Source: a virus
Direction: 5' to 3' (one strand)
Virus record (IMG/VR): IMGVR_UViG_3300048672_000951
Location: 1-29,040 of that record
Length of the DNA: 29,040 nucleotides
Positions 1 to 7,235 of the stretch are shown here, in pieces. Position numbers and translations under genes: made by a program. The number at the start of each line of letters is the position of its first letter. The stretch's first letter is position 1. Under the pieces are notes generated by a model that worked only from the letters and a program-made list of their open reading frames with translations, searched no databases and was not told the DNA's origin.

Positions 1-50
1 GTTTTTAGGCTGTGGACTTTTGATCCCCCCTACCCTTGGGTCTCCTCGGG

Positions 51-419
51 TCAGCGATGCCAGCCGCCGCCATCTTCTGTGGCGGTCTTATGGTCGTGGC
101 ATGGTTTGCAAAGGGGTTGCCAGTTGTCGTGATCCCAGAACAGATCCTTGTCGCCCTTGTGCGGCTTGATGTGGTCAACCACAGTGGCCACAACGACTTC
201 GCCTTTATCACCATGCGCCTTGCACAGTGGGTGGGACTTCAGGAAACCTACGCGAGCACGTTGCCAGGCAACGCTGTAGCCACGCTCATGTGCAGAGCCA
301 CGCCTTGCGTCGTGGGCCTTGGCTTCCAGTCGTTTGTGGGTCTCGCAGCGTGCAGTGCCATCGCGTACCAGTACACCGCAGCCGGGATGGTTGCAGGGTT
401 TGGGGGCAGCGCGTGGCAT
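51..419 (-). CDS. HNH endonuclease, terminase-associated type
   Basis: 122 aa. Zinc-binding Cys pairs frame an HNH core: C9 and C14 with C25, a Cys at 66, then D82-H83 (in VVDHIKP), N99 (DNW) and CxxC at 104-107 followed by H108. This is the short HNH type found immediately upstream of the small and large terminase genes in many cos-type phages, where it helps the terminase cut DNA at packaging. The direction (leftward) and its position at the window edge predict terminase just beyond base 1. No Shine-Dalgarno is obvious before the ATG at 419. A 292-base gap rich in hairpins separates it from the Q-like gene. The domain call is firm; the packaging role is inferred from family context. Confidence 0.9.
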   Translation of the reverse strand: MPRAAPKPCNHPGCGVLVRDGTARCETHKRLEAKAHDARRGSAHERGYSVAWQRARVGFLKSHPLCKAHGDKGEVVVATVVDHIKPHKGDKDLFWDHDNWQPLCKPCHDHKTATEDGGGWHR

Positions 420-564
420 ATGAAAATTGCTACCAGAGACCAGCGGTCCGTAGCGTTACGCACTTACCGAGGATTGCGCAACCTGATGATCTCGCCTCGG
501 TTGATACTGTCTGATGTACGTGAAGCCTACTGATGCGTTCGCAGGGCGGCACTCCCACTGCTGT

Positions 565-583
565 GCATAACTCCGTGTTATGC
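565..583. repeat. Perfect 7-bp inverted repeat
   Basis: GCATAAC, five bases TCCGT, then GTTATGC. It lies in the gap between the Q-like gene and the HNH gene, about 150 bases before the HNH start. It could be an operator or an RNA hairpin in the late leader. Function unknown. Confidence 0.5.
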
Positions 584-592
584 GTAGTCGCC

Positions 593-632
593 TAAAAGAA
601 AAGCCCCTGCAAGTAGTGGCCTGCAGGGGCTT
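593..632 (-). terminator. Rho-independent terminator at head of late operon
   Basis: An 11-bp perfect stem (601-611 with 622-632, AAGCCCCTGCA paired with TGCAGGGGCTT) is followed on the minus strand by TTTTCTTTT. It sits between the Q-like antiterminator gene and the first gene leading into terminase. This matches the lambda tR' position, where Q-modified polymerase must read through. Confidence 0.85.
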
Positions 633-637
633 AGCGG

Positions 638-671
638 CTGTGCAATCAGTGGGGATACACGAATTGCACAG
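638..671 (-). promoter_or_regulatory. 9-bp inverted repeat just upstream of the leader terminator
   Basis: CTGTGCAAT (638-646) pairs perfectly with ATTGCACAG (663-671) across a 16-base loop. In the leftward transcript it would fold immediately before the terminator hairpin at 601-632. It could be an RNA antitermination element or a protein-binding site for late control. No clear -35/-10 pair could be assigned nearby. Confidence 0.45.
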
Positions 672-711
672 CTTGGCAGAAATGTACAAGAAGTTTCTAT
701 GTGGAATAACT

Positions 712-1107
712 CTATTTTCGCTGGGCTGCCATCTTGGCTTTGGCCGCATCCTTGTCATTGAACCAGCGCTTGAGTACTACGTCTGCATCGCACAGGTTCT
801 GGCTGACCGTACTCTCTGCGCGGCCCATCATGCGGGCCACCTTATGGCGCGGCATATCCTTGGCATAGGTCAGTACCACAGCCTGGTGCAGGTGCGACTG
901 GGTGAACTGCAGCGACTTCACCGCATCGTCCGTCTCGCTCGCTTCAATGCTCTGCACTGGTACCGCACTGTCACTGCTACGGGCAGACGGCACACCCATA
1001 CGCACAAAGGCCGATTGCTTGGGATAGCCCAGCGCCCCACTCTCTGACTGCTGGCACCAGCGCGCCCAGTTTTCCAGCCGTTGCTTTACCCAATCAATGC
1101 GTGCCAT
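712..1107 (-). CDS. Q-like late antitermination/activator protein
   Basis: 131 aa from the ATG at 1107, chosen because GGGAGG lies about 7 bases upstream; the reading frame remains open further upstream but without a good start. The N-terminus (MARIDWVKQRLENWARW) is typical of phage antitermination Q-type proteins. The C-terminal half contains a helix-turn-helix of sigma-region-4 flavour (around MPRHKVARMMGRAESTVSQNL). It is the last gene of the leftward early transcript and is followed by a strong terminator and then by late genes, as in lambdoid phages. The family is recognised from motifs and position; whether it antiterminates or activates is inferred. Confidence 0.7.
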   Translation of the reverse strand: MARIDWVKQRLENWARWCQQSESGALGYPKQSAFVRMGVPSARSSDSAVPVQSIEASETDDAVKSLQFTQSHLHQAVVLTYAKDMPRHKVARMMGRAESTVSQNLCDADVVLKRWFNDKDAAKAKMAAQRK

Positions 1108-1423
1108 TGCCTGCCTCCCGAAGTGCGTCAAGCTGTGCCTGACTGAAACCATAAATGCACGCGTGTGCACAACTAAACCCCGCCATGGCCCAGGCCACGT
1201 CCTGCTGAATATCAGGCAGGCTGAAAGGCGTGCCCACCACATAACCGCGCTCCATGGCCCAGAAGCAATTGGGCTCACCACTTACACCCCGGCGCACCAA
1301 CTGATTCACCCCGCCATTCAATCGGGCCTGCTTGTCCTGAATGTCTTTGTACGTTGCGGGCATGTGCTGCTTGATGATGGCCAGCTGCTCACCCGCGTCT
1401 TGCTTTGCCGTCCTAGTGTCCAT
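1094..1423 (-). CDS. Conserved hypothetical phage protein upstream of Q
   Basis: 109 aa from ATG 1423 (AAGG nine bases upstream; a TTG three codons earlier is possible). It contains a stretch around IKQHMPATYKDIQDKQ and a central block (RGVSGEPNCFWAMERGYVVGTPF) that recalls hypothetical proteins placed next to Q in betaproteobacterial and pseudomonad phages. It overlaps the Q-like gene start by 14 bases, so translation is probably coupled. No known domain; no function proposed. Confidence 0.75.
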   Translation of the reverse strand: MDTRTAKQDAGEQLAIIKQHMPATYKDIQDKQARLNGGVNQLVRRGVSGEPNCFWAMERGYVVGTPFSLPDIQQDVAWAMAGFSCAHACIYGFSQAQLDALREAGNGTH

Positions 1424-1432
1424 ACTGTCCAA

Positions 1433-1650
1433 CCTTTTCTATAGAGGTAATAGGTGAGAGAGAGTGCATGCTCACGGGCGCGAGCGCGGGTATGTGCCTG
1501 CCTGCTTGTGCCTGCCCGCCTTGCAATAAGGCGCTGGGCACTGGTTCAAATCCAAGGTGGCAATGCAGCAGCTTCAACCCCCTCAACTGGGCTATTGAAG
1601 GCACTGGCGGGCTCTATACAAACCCCCGGCCACCTTGGACACCTGGACAC
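1433..1650. other. Intergenic stretch without a convincing gene
   Basis: Lies between the primase and the hypothetical gene at 1094-1423. Open frames on both strands have poor starts and composition like shadow frames. A short hairpin (GCCTT/AAGGC) occurs near 1530. A tRNA-like GGTTCAAATCC is present, but no tRNA can be folded around it. Confidence 0.4.
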
Positions 1651-1815
1651 TCAAGTCATAGGCGCATGCACTGACATCCCCGCCACAGCGCCGCAATGGG
1701 GGCGCAGCGCACCTCCCAGCCCTTCGGGCACACCACTGCCAATCTTGCGTCCTGTGGTGTTTGAAGCACGGCGCGTTTCAGCCAGCCGTGTGTTGATGAA
1801 GTTAGAACGGTGCAT
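1651..1815 (-). CDS. Possible small protein overlapping the primase stop
   Basis: 54 aa from ATG 1815, whose first codons overlap the primase stop in another frame, an arrangement common for coupled phage genes. The sequence (ending GMSVHAPMT) is not recognised. It fills part of an otherwise empty 370-base gap, which is the main argument for it. It may be spurious. Confidence 0.3.
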   Translation of the reverse strand: MHRSNFINTRLAETRRASNTTGRKIGSGVPEGLGGALRPHCGAVAGMSVHAPMT

Positions 1816-4633
1816 CGTACCCATCCGTATCGCTGGCCACCGGTGGCACAGCGCCCTGAGCAGGCGCAGCAGGGGTATCAGGCACACTGGCCTGCATCTC
1901 CTGCGTGTCTTCCTGTGTGGGCCAATTGCGGGGGCGCATATAGCCATTGGCCCGCACCCCGTTGATTTGTTTCTTGACCTTATCCCAGCCTTGGTGATCC
2001 AGCCAGCCGCGGATCTGGGCTTCCAGTGCAGGACTGCTCTTGGCAGCATCCACACCCAGAGCCAGGCACAACTGCGCCACGGTCACAAAGTCAGTCAGGT
2101 CATTCACCACGGCGCCAATGCCCGTTGGCAACGGTGCACGGGTCAGCACAGCAAGCAACTCACCCTGCACTGCCGTCTCTACCAGGCGGCTTTCCTGCAT
2201 GGGCTTGAACAGGCGGTCTTCCTGATCTTGAGTCGGCACATACACCGCACCCTGCTGATACAGCACAAAGGCCTCTGCCAGCAGCTGGTCGCGGTACTTG
2301 ATCAGCCACTCGGTATTGATACGGTTACGCACCGGTATCGGCCAGAAGCGACGATTGCCTGTACGGTCTCGCAGGTAAGTGTTCTCATTGGTGGTACCCA
2401 CCAGCACACACTGGCGGGGAAACTCGCTGAGTGTCTGCCCATAGGCCTCACGGTAGCGGTCCATCTTGCTGCTGATGAAGGCCTTGATAGCGCCCACCTC
2501 AGCCTTGCTGAAGTGCGTCATCTCGGCAATCTCATACACCCACAGGCCTTGCACCTGCTCTTGGGCTTCCTTGCCACGGCCCACCTCAAAAGGCGTGTCG
2601 CTATAAAACCCTGCACCGGCCAGCGCTTCCACCATCGTGCTCTTGCGCAGGCCACCAGCGCCTTCCAGCACCGGGCAGTAGTCAAACTTGCAGCCGGGCT
2701 CCATCACCCGGTTCACCATGCCCAGCAACCAGCAGCGGCCCACCACTTCCAGGTATTCGGCCATGGCCTTGTTAATCGTGGGCTGCTGTTCATTACCATC
2801 GGCATCCATCCACACCACTGGCCGCTCACCCAGCACCTGAATGAGCCACTTGCCCAAGCGCGTTTTGCCATCCCATTCCAGCCCTGCCAGATACTCACGA
2901 ATGGGGTGAAACCGCCGTGTGTGCGCTACCGTCTGAATGGCCTCCTGCAACGCCGCACGGGCAATGCTGGGCAGGCCGTAGGTGTCAGTCAGGTACTTAC
3001 CCAGCAGCAAGTCGACCGCGTTGGTCACGTTTCCGGCCTTGCTGTGCGGCCATGGCCATGGCACCCGCGCCTGCACGTTGTTGCTCAGCTCGTTGTAGGC
3101 CAGCACATCGCACAGCGTCAGGTCATTCTCAAGGATGGCGATCACCATCTTGCGGCTGGCCAACCAACGCTTGTTGATACGGTCGTAGTAGTGGATCAGC
3201 CAGCCCGGTATGGCGTAGCGCCCCACCATGAAGTTGCCCGCCCCATCACGTTCCAGCTCAGGCTCAGGCTTCGCGGCCTTTTCCTTTTTTGCAGGCGCAG
3301 GGAACGCAATGACTTGCCCTCCAGTGCCAACGGGGCCATCGATTTTTTCAGCCTCACCGGCTTTGGTGGGTGACAAGGGAATAGCCTGCCCAAAGAAGGA
3401 CAGCACACGGTCAAAGTCCCAGCCATCCACCTCGATCGCGTCTGCACAGTCCCAGCCGTCAGCCACTGTGCCTGGTGCAGGTATGGGCAGCAGCTGCACG
3501 GTGCAGCCCTGCGTATCGTGCAACATGGTCCCAATGCCCAACATGGCCACCATACCCACCTGCTTGTGCTCTGGCAGCAGCGGCATCTGATTTCTGGCCA
3601 GATCCAGTGCAGTCTCAACAACCAGGGCGCGATCGGCATCTGTGATCGTGCCACCAATGGCTTCCAGTTGGCTCAGAGCCTGTGCCGTGACGGACTCTTG
3701 TGTGCTCTTGGGCAGCTGCTCCCGCTTGCCATCGCAATCAGGCCATGCCATCACCGTGCAGCCAGCCAGCCAGTGCCAGCTGGCCTTCTTCCATGCCTTG
3801 CTGCCACCTACCCAGCCACACACCACATACACTCCCGGGGCGCCGACATCCAGCAGCGCCTGCAGCACATCCGCCTTGCGCTCACCCTCCACCAGCACCA
3901 CGGTCTGCCCCTTGGGCGACTTGCCCGCAGGAAAGTACAGCGGCCGGGGCTCGTCCCATGTCTTCCACTTCCAGGCGCTGGTTCCATCCCGGGCACTGGT
4001 GCACCAGGTGTAAGGCAATGTTTCTTTGCCGCCGTCGCTCTTTTTGAAGCGCACCACGTAGCCATACAGCGCATCGTTGATCCAATAGGCCGCTGTGTGC
4101 GTGATGTCTTCGGCCTTGCGATACGGGTGCCAAAACGTGGCAGCAGGCGCATGCTCAGGTATGGGGGCCACTGTGGCCCAGCCTTCATCATCGCGGTGTG
4201 GCTTAGTGGCGTTGTCTGCCACGGGTGCAGGCACAGGTGCAGGGCGTGCGGGTTGGTTGGCATCAGGCTTGGCACGCATCACACCAGCCACGTCTTCCAG
4301 CCCAAGGTTACGGGCCAGCTCTACCGCCGCCGCACCATTGTTCATTCCATGAATAGCCGCATACAGACTCAGCAAATCGCCGCCCTTATGCTCCCCACCA
4401 TGGTCTTGCCAACACCCCGCCTTCGCACCCTTCATGCAAATGCTCAGCGACGCTGTTTTCTCACTGCGCCAAAAGCTATGCACAAAGTATTCGTTGCCCT
4501 GCATCTTGCCGTCTGGCAGCCATTGGCCCACCAGCGAATCAATGCGGCCCAGCAAGGCATCGGCAAGCGCTTCAAATTTAATAGGGGGCAGTGGGCCACG
4601 CCCGTTGCCGCCGGGCGGCTTGTGGTCATTCAT
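1802..4633 (-). CDS. Primase/VapE-type helicase replication protein
   Basis: 943 aa. The N-terminus (about 45-110) resembles CHC2-type primase zinc-finger domains (WRSEKTASLSI, GCWQDHGGEHKGGDLLSL). A TOPRIM-like region follows: VLVEGERKAD near 246-255 and the acidic AWPDCDGKR near 296-304. The C-terminal half is a VirE/VapE superfamily 3-like ATPase: Walker A EGAGGLRKST near 657-666, Walker B-like WVYEIAE near 698-704, sensor LVGTTNE near 744-750 and an arginine-rich RDRTGNRRFWPI near 755-766. It would prime and unwind at the phage origin. It follows two small DNA-binding proteins in the same leftward operon. Firm as a replication primase/helicase; the precise origin is not visible. Confidence 0.93.
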   Translation of the reverse strand: MNDHKPPGGNGRGPLPPIKFEALADALLGRIDSLVGQWLPDGKMQGNEYFVHSFWRSEKTASLSICMKGAKAGCWQDHGGEHKGGDLLSLYAAIHGMNNGAAAVELARNLGLEDVAGVMRAKPDANQPARPAPVPAPVADNATKPHRDDEGWATVAPIPEHAPAATFWHPYRKAEDITHTAAYWINDALYGYVVRFKKSDGGKETLPYTWCTSARDGTSAWKWKTWDEPRPLYFPAGKSPKGQTVVLVEGERKADVLQALLDVGAPGVYVVCGWVGGSKAWKKASWHWLAGCTVMAWPDCDGKREQLPKSTQESVTAQALSQLEAIGGTITDADRALVVETALDLARNQMPLLPEHKQVGMVAMLGIGTMLHDTQGCTVQLLPIPAPGTVADGWDCADAIEVDGWDFDRVLSFFGQAIPLSPTKAGEAEKIDGPVGTGGQVIAFPAPAKKEKAAKPEPELERDGAGNFMVGRYAIPGWLIHYYDRINKRWLASRKMVIAILENDLTLCDVLAYNELSNNVQARVPWPWPHSKAGNVTNAVDLLLGKYLTDTYGLPSIARAALQEAIQTVAHTRRFHPIREYLAGLEWDGKTRLGKWLIQVLGERPVVWMDADGNEQQPTINKAMAEYLEVVGRCWLLGMVNRVMEPGCKFDYCPVLEGAGGLRKSTMVEALAGAGFYSDTPFEVGRGKEAQEQVQGLWVYEIAEMTHFSKAEVGAIKAFISSKMDRYREAYGQTLSEFPRQCVLVGTTNENTYLRDRTGNRRFWPIPVRNRINTEWLIKYRDQLLAEAFVLYQQGAVYVPTQDQEDRLFKPMQESRLVETAVQGELLAVLTRAPLPTGIGAVVNDLTDFVTVAQLCLALGVDAAKSSPALEAQIRGWLDHQGWDKVKKQINGVRANGYMRPRNWPTQEDTQEMQASVPDTPAAPAQGAVPPVASDTDGYDAPF

Positions 4634-4640
4634 AGTGTGG

Positions 4641-4970
4641 CTACCTTGCCCAGTCGGCCATGCACTGGCCTAAGTCAACAAAGCCCTGACTACCGTCTTC
4701 GGCATCCTGAACGTCTGGCACAGCCTCAGTGGCGGGTGGTGCATATTCAGCCACCGGGCGGTTGCGGTAAGTCACCCGCCGCTCACCCACCACATGCAAG
4801 TGGCCGGCGCGTGTCATCTTGGGCACCAAGGCGCGGGCCACGGTGTAGCCCACTTGGCTGCGGTGCACCATCTCCAGCAGCGTGGCACCGCGCCCACTGG
4901 CTGCATATTCACAGCGCAGCGCCTGGGCTGCTTGCAGCAGTGCCAGGTGGGGCTCGCTCACTGGCCTCAT
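4641..4970 (-). CDS. Winged-helix-like small replication-module protein
   Basis: 109 aa. Residues 25-70 (GATLLEMVHRSQVGYTVARAL, then a basic strand GERRVTYRNRP) look like a winged helix. The C-terminal 30 residues are acidic. It starts with an ATGA overlap with the preceding gene's stop and ends 7 bases before the primase start, so all three are translated as one unit. It may help recruit the helicase to the origin or act as a regulator; this is inference from position. Confidence 0.7.
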   Translation of the reverse strand: MRPVSEPHLALLQAAQALRCEYAASGRGATLLEMVHRSQVGYTVARALVPKMTRAGHLHVVGERRVTYRNRPVAEYAPPATEAVPDVQDAEDGSQGFVDLGQCMADWAR

Positions 4971-5341
4971 GCAGCACCACCTGACAACATCACCCGGCGC
5001 AGCGCCTTGATGGTCTCCTGTGCCTCATCCAGCTGGCGTTGCACTTCAGAGCGCGTTTTGCGCAGGGTGTGCAGGTCATAGCCACGCTGGTGCAGCATCC
5101 ACAGTAGCGGTGCGTCGTTGCCACATTCGTCCATCAGTTTGACCAACTTGGGCCATACCACACCCTCAGTGCCACTCTGCCAGCGGCTGAACTGCGCCTT
5201 ATCCACCCCCAAGCGGCTCTGCAACTCTTTGTCCAGGCCAAAGCCCGCCAGGTCAGCACACAGCTCAATCGCAGCCCCCAGGGAATGCTTGCGGCCTATC
5301 TCTTCGGGGTTTATTTCTACGGGTAACGACACTTGGTTCAT
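4967..5341 (-). CDS. HTH regulator or replication-initiation accessory protein
   Basis: 124 aa from ATG 5341 (GAGG four bases upstream; a TTG four codons earlier is less likely). The central helix-turn-helix (LDKELQSRLGVDKAQFSRWQSG) has the Cro/CII-like pattern and is followed by a long C-terminal helix with heptad character (LRKTRSEVQRQLDEAQETIKAL) suited to oligomerisation. Its place between the cro-like gene and the replication genes equals that of CII in lambdoid phages. CII identity is a hypothesis; a direct repeat of the CII-site type lies just upstream. Confidence 0.75.
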   Translation of the reverse strand: MNQVSLPVEINPEEIGRKHSLGAAIELCADLAGFGLDKELQSRLGVDKAQFSRWQSGTEGVVWPKLVKLMDECGNDAPLLWMLHQRGYDLHTLRKTRSEVQRQLDEAQETIKALRRVMLSGGAA

Positions 5342-5356
5342 ATGGCCTCGCAACTT

Positions 5357-5380
5357 TGTTGAGAGCTGTTGAGTAGCTCA
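5357..5380. promoter_or_regulatory. Direct repeat TGTTGAG with 10-bp period
   Basis: TGTTGAG occurs at 5357-5363 and 5367-5373, giving TTGA-N6-TTGA, the same geometry as the lambda CII site TTGC-N6-TTGC. An overlapping inverted repeat (GAGCT/AGCTC) also runs through it. It lies between the minus-strand HTH gene and the plus-strand gene at 5483, so it could control either. Confidence 0.35.
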
Positions 5381-5482
5381 AAAGGACAAAAAAAACGACG
5401 ATCAGCACCATGCAAAGAGAAAACCCCGCTGGCTACACTGATGGCTCTCACACACACCAACTTCACCAGGGGGTTACTCAAC

Positions 5483-5698
5483 ATGGAAAACATAGAGGCC
5501 ATCAAAACGCTGCAAGCCAAAGTGACAGCTTTAGAAATTGCAGTGAAAGTGCTTTACGCATACGCCCCACTACAGGCAAAGGACGACCTGAAAGAAATTG
5601 GCGATGGCTATCTCGATCAGGTGTTGGCACTGCCCATGAGCGAGTCGCATCTAGGGCTTCTTTCACAATCCTTGAGCGCTCTGCATCGGAAATCCTAG
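5483..5698 (+). CDS. Small coiled-coil hypothetical protein
   Basis: 71 aa from ATG 5483 (AGGGGG about nine bases upstream). The N-terminal half (ENIEAIKTLQAKVTALEIAV) is an amphipathic helix with heptads. It lies on the plus strand between two minus-strand regulators, so leftward transcription from the cro side would be antisense to it. Not recognised. Composition and ribosome site support it moderately. Confidence 0.55.
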   Translation: MENIEAIKTLQAKVTALEIAVKVLYAYAPLQAKDDLKEIGDGYLDQVLALPMSESHLGLLSQSLSALHRKS

Positions 5699-5706
5699 AG
5701 ATCATC

Positions 5707-5979
5707 CTAGACCCCCTGCACTGCTACGTTTTCCGTAGCTGCTTGCGCAATGTGGGCAGGGGCTTGGGCCAGTTCTGGCCAGTATTTTGGCCATGTGTCG
5801 GGCCATATCTCCTTGCGAGTGACGGCCCCATGCGTTGCCAATTCGATGGAAGCACCGTATTGCATAGGAATGCCAGAGGTCTTCCAGTACGAAATGTTCT
5901 GCTGAGTAACACCAATGGCCTCAGCCAGCTTGGACTGACTTCCCGCAGCCTTCGCCGCACGTTCAATCAACTCTTTCAT
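5707..5979 (-). CDS. Cro/YdaS-like HTH regulator
   Basis: 90 aa from ATG 5979 (GGAG nine bases upstream; an upstream ATG at 5994 lacks a ribosome site). The first 50 residues form a compact HTH: IERAAKAAGSQSKLAEAIGVTQQNISYWK, typical of YdaS/Cro family proteins. The C-terminal region is Trp/Pro rich. It is divergent from the CI-like gene across an operator-bearing gap, the standard place for Cro. It is the first gene of the leftward early operon. Confidence 0.88.
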   Translation of the reverse strand: MKELIERAAKAAGSQSKLAEAIGVTQQNISYWKTSGIPMQYGASIELATHGAVTRKEIWPDTWPKYWPELAQAPAHIAQAATENVAVQGV

Positions 5980-6000
5980 ATGAATGCACTCCATGGAAAC

Positions 6001-6063
6001 TACAAGCTAGTTTGTAACACGATACAAGCCAATTTGCAACGGCTTATTACAAAATCATTTGTA
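6001..6063. promoter_or_regulatory. Three repressor operators between cro-like and cI-like genes
   Basis: Three 16-bp sites of form TACAA-N6-TTGTA occur at 6001-6016, 6023-6038 (TTGCA in the right half) and 6048-6063, with centres 22 and 25 bp apart, about two helical turns. The third abuts the cI-like start codon. A leftward promoter fits over them: TTGCAA, 17 bases, TACAAA on the minus strand, with one operator over each box. Seen directly; the identity of the binding proteins is inferred. Confidence 0.85.
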
Positions 6064-6548
6064 TGAAAAGTTACACGGAGCGGCTTGCCTGGGCGATCAA
6101 ATGCGCTGGGTTTGACCCCACCAGGGACCAGTCACGCATAGCTGCGCTGATCGGCAAACCCTGCAAACCCCAGAATATTCAACACCTGCTGAACCCGGAC
6201 AATGCAGTGGAGCACAGCAAATACACCCTCGATCTCGCGCAGGTGTTGGGCTGCGACCCATTCTGGCTTGGCAAAGGAATTGGCATACAACCAACACTCA
6301 TGGAGGGTGTCACAGCGGCTATCAGTTACCAATACAACCCAAGTAGTGCTGTGCCCATGGTGGCATCACCGCCTCCCCCCGTTTACCTATGGCCATTCAA
6401 GTCGTTCACGTTTCAAGAGTACGATCGACTAGCCCCGGAAATCAAACAAAGCTTTGAGAATGTGATCGCGGCCAGCATAGTGAATCGCAGCGATACAGAA
6501 AAACAGGAAGCGCCCGCGAATACACCCGCAAATGTTAGGTCAGCATGA
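6063..6548 (+). CDS. CI-like repressor without an S24 protease domain
   Basis: 161 aa. The N-terminal 65 residues are an HTH domain (QSRIAALIGKPCKPQNIQHLL, then a second half ending DPFWLGKG). The C-terminal part is a Pro-rich linker and a short region (WPFKSFTFQEYDRLAPEIKQSFENV) seen in related repressors. A LexA/CI-type protease would need about 100 more residues with Ser/Lys catalytic residues; none are present, so SOS self-cleavage is unlikely. No Shine-Dalgarno precedes ATG 6063 and an operator ends on the start codon, so the mRNA may be leaderless, as for lambda cI from PRM. Confidence 0.82.
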   Translation: MKSYTERLAWAIKCAGFDPTRDQSRIAALIGKPCKPQNIQHLLNPDNAVEHSKYTLDLAQVLGCDPFWLGKGIGIQPTLMEGVTAAISYQYNPSSAVPMVASPPPPVYLWPFKSFTFQEYDRLAPEIKQSFENVIAASIVNRSDTEKQEAPANTPANVRSA

Positions 6549-6647
6549 CACGTTCAGCGGGCAAGTTTTTTGTTTTGCCACTTATAAAAACAACCGGGCA
6601 AGAGTCGTTTGGAATCAGTATGAAAGCCAAACTTAAAAGGGATTCCA

Positions 6648-7130
6648 ATGGCATTGATAGCGTGCAAAGAGTGTAAAAAACAAATCAGCAATGAGGCTAA
6701 AAGCTGCCCATCGTGTGGGGCAGCGGTACCACAACCCATGTCCCGGTGGAAGATTCTGATTCTAGGTATCTTCACCATTTTCGTCGCTAAGTGCGTCTTT
6801 ACGGACAAAGTAGAAGCCCCACCTCCCAGCCCGCCATCTGCAGCTGAAGTTGCCGCCAAGGCCAAGCGTGAGGCAGAGTTCCAGTTTGGCATATTGGCTA
6901 CCAAACTTGTTAAAAATAGCCTCAAGAATCCCGCATCGTTTCAGTTTGTCGATGCAGGTGTTGTTGACGGCGGTGCGCTGTGTCTCACTTACCGCGCCAC
7001 CAACAGTTTCAATGCCATCATCACCGACCAAATTGCCATAAAACGCAATTTGCAAAAGGGCGACTGGAACAAAGAATGCGGCGGCAAGTCCGTCCCAGAT
7101 ATGAACCATATCAAGCGATTTATTGACTAA
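6648..7130 (+). CDS. Membrane-anchored zinc-ribbon protein, lysogeny region
   Basis: 160 aa; AAGGGA lies just before ATG 6648. A short N-terminal zinc ribbon has CxxC at 6-9 and 20-23 (KSCPSCGA), followed by one transmembrane segment (about 34-50), a Pro-rich linker and a soluble C-terminal domain (about 75-160) with two Cys. It lies directly after the CI-like gene and before the next operator cluster, so it is likely expressed in the lysogen. A role in superinfection exclusion or host modification is plausible from position only. A TATAAA element at 6583 may belong to its own promoter, but no good -35 is seen. Confidence 0.75.
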   Translation: MALIACKECKKQISNEAKSCPSCGAAVPQPMSRWKILILGIFTIFVAKCVFTDKVEAPPPSPPSAAEVAAKAKREAEFQFGILATKLVKNSLKNPASFQFVDAGVVDGGALCLTYRATNSFNAIITDQIAIKRNLQKGDWNKECGGKSVPDMNHIKRFID

Positions 7131-7151
7131 CTTGTAAATGAAAATCCAAAC

Positions 7152-7190
7152 TACAAATTTATTTGTAGACAGATTACAAATTAGTTTGTA
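7152..7190. promoter_or_regulatory. Two repressor operators on the rightward early promoter
   Basis: Two 16-bp palindromes, 7152-7167 (spacer ATTTAT with its flank) and 7175-7190, share the TACAA-N6-TTGTA form of the 6001-6063 sites, centres 23 bp apart. Both are perfect in the outer five bases. They overlap and lie inside the promoter at 7166-7194, so the same repressor should silence the whole rightward operon. Confidence 0.88.
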
Positions 7191-7194
7191 ATAT
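7166..7194 (+). promoter_or_regulatory. Rightward early promoter (PR-like)
   Basis: -35 TAGACA (7166-7171), 17-bp spacer, -10 TAATAT (7189-7194). The second operator fills the spacer and touches the -10. The first gene, with AAGGAG at 7224-7229, begins about 40 bases downstream. Confidence 0.7.
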
Positions 7195-7235
7195 TCACTC
7201 CACGCCGCCACAAACAGGCGGTCAAGGAGTGAATC

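Noticed and set aside
1540-1570. GGTTCAAATCC, tRNA T-loop-like
   Set aside because: No acceptor, D or anticodon stem can be paired around it.
1454-3373. 639-codon plus-strand open frame opposite the primase gene
   Set aside because: Antisense shadow of a well-supported primase/helicase; His/Arg-rich, no recognisable domain.
3518-4984. 488-codon plus-strand open frame
   Set aside because: Also antisense to the primase and its upstream gene; composition typical of a shadow frame.
5410-6066. 218-codon plus-strand open frame across the cro-like gene
   Set aside because: Runs through the small coiled-coil gene, the cro-like gene on the other strand and the operators; no ribosome site or domain.
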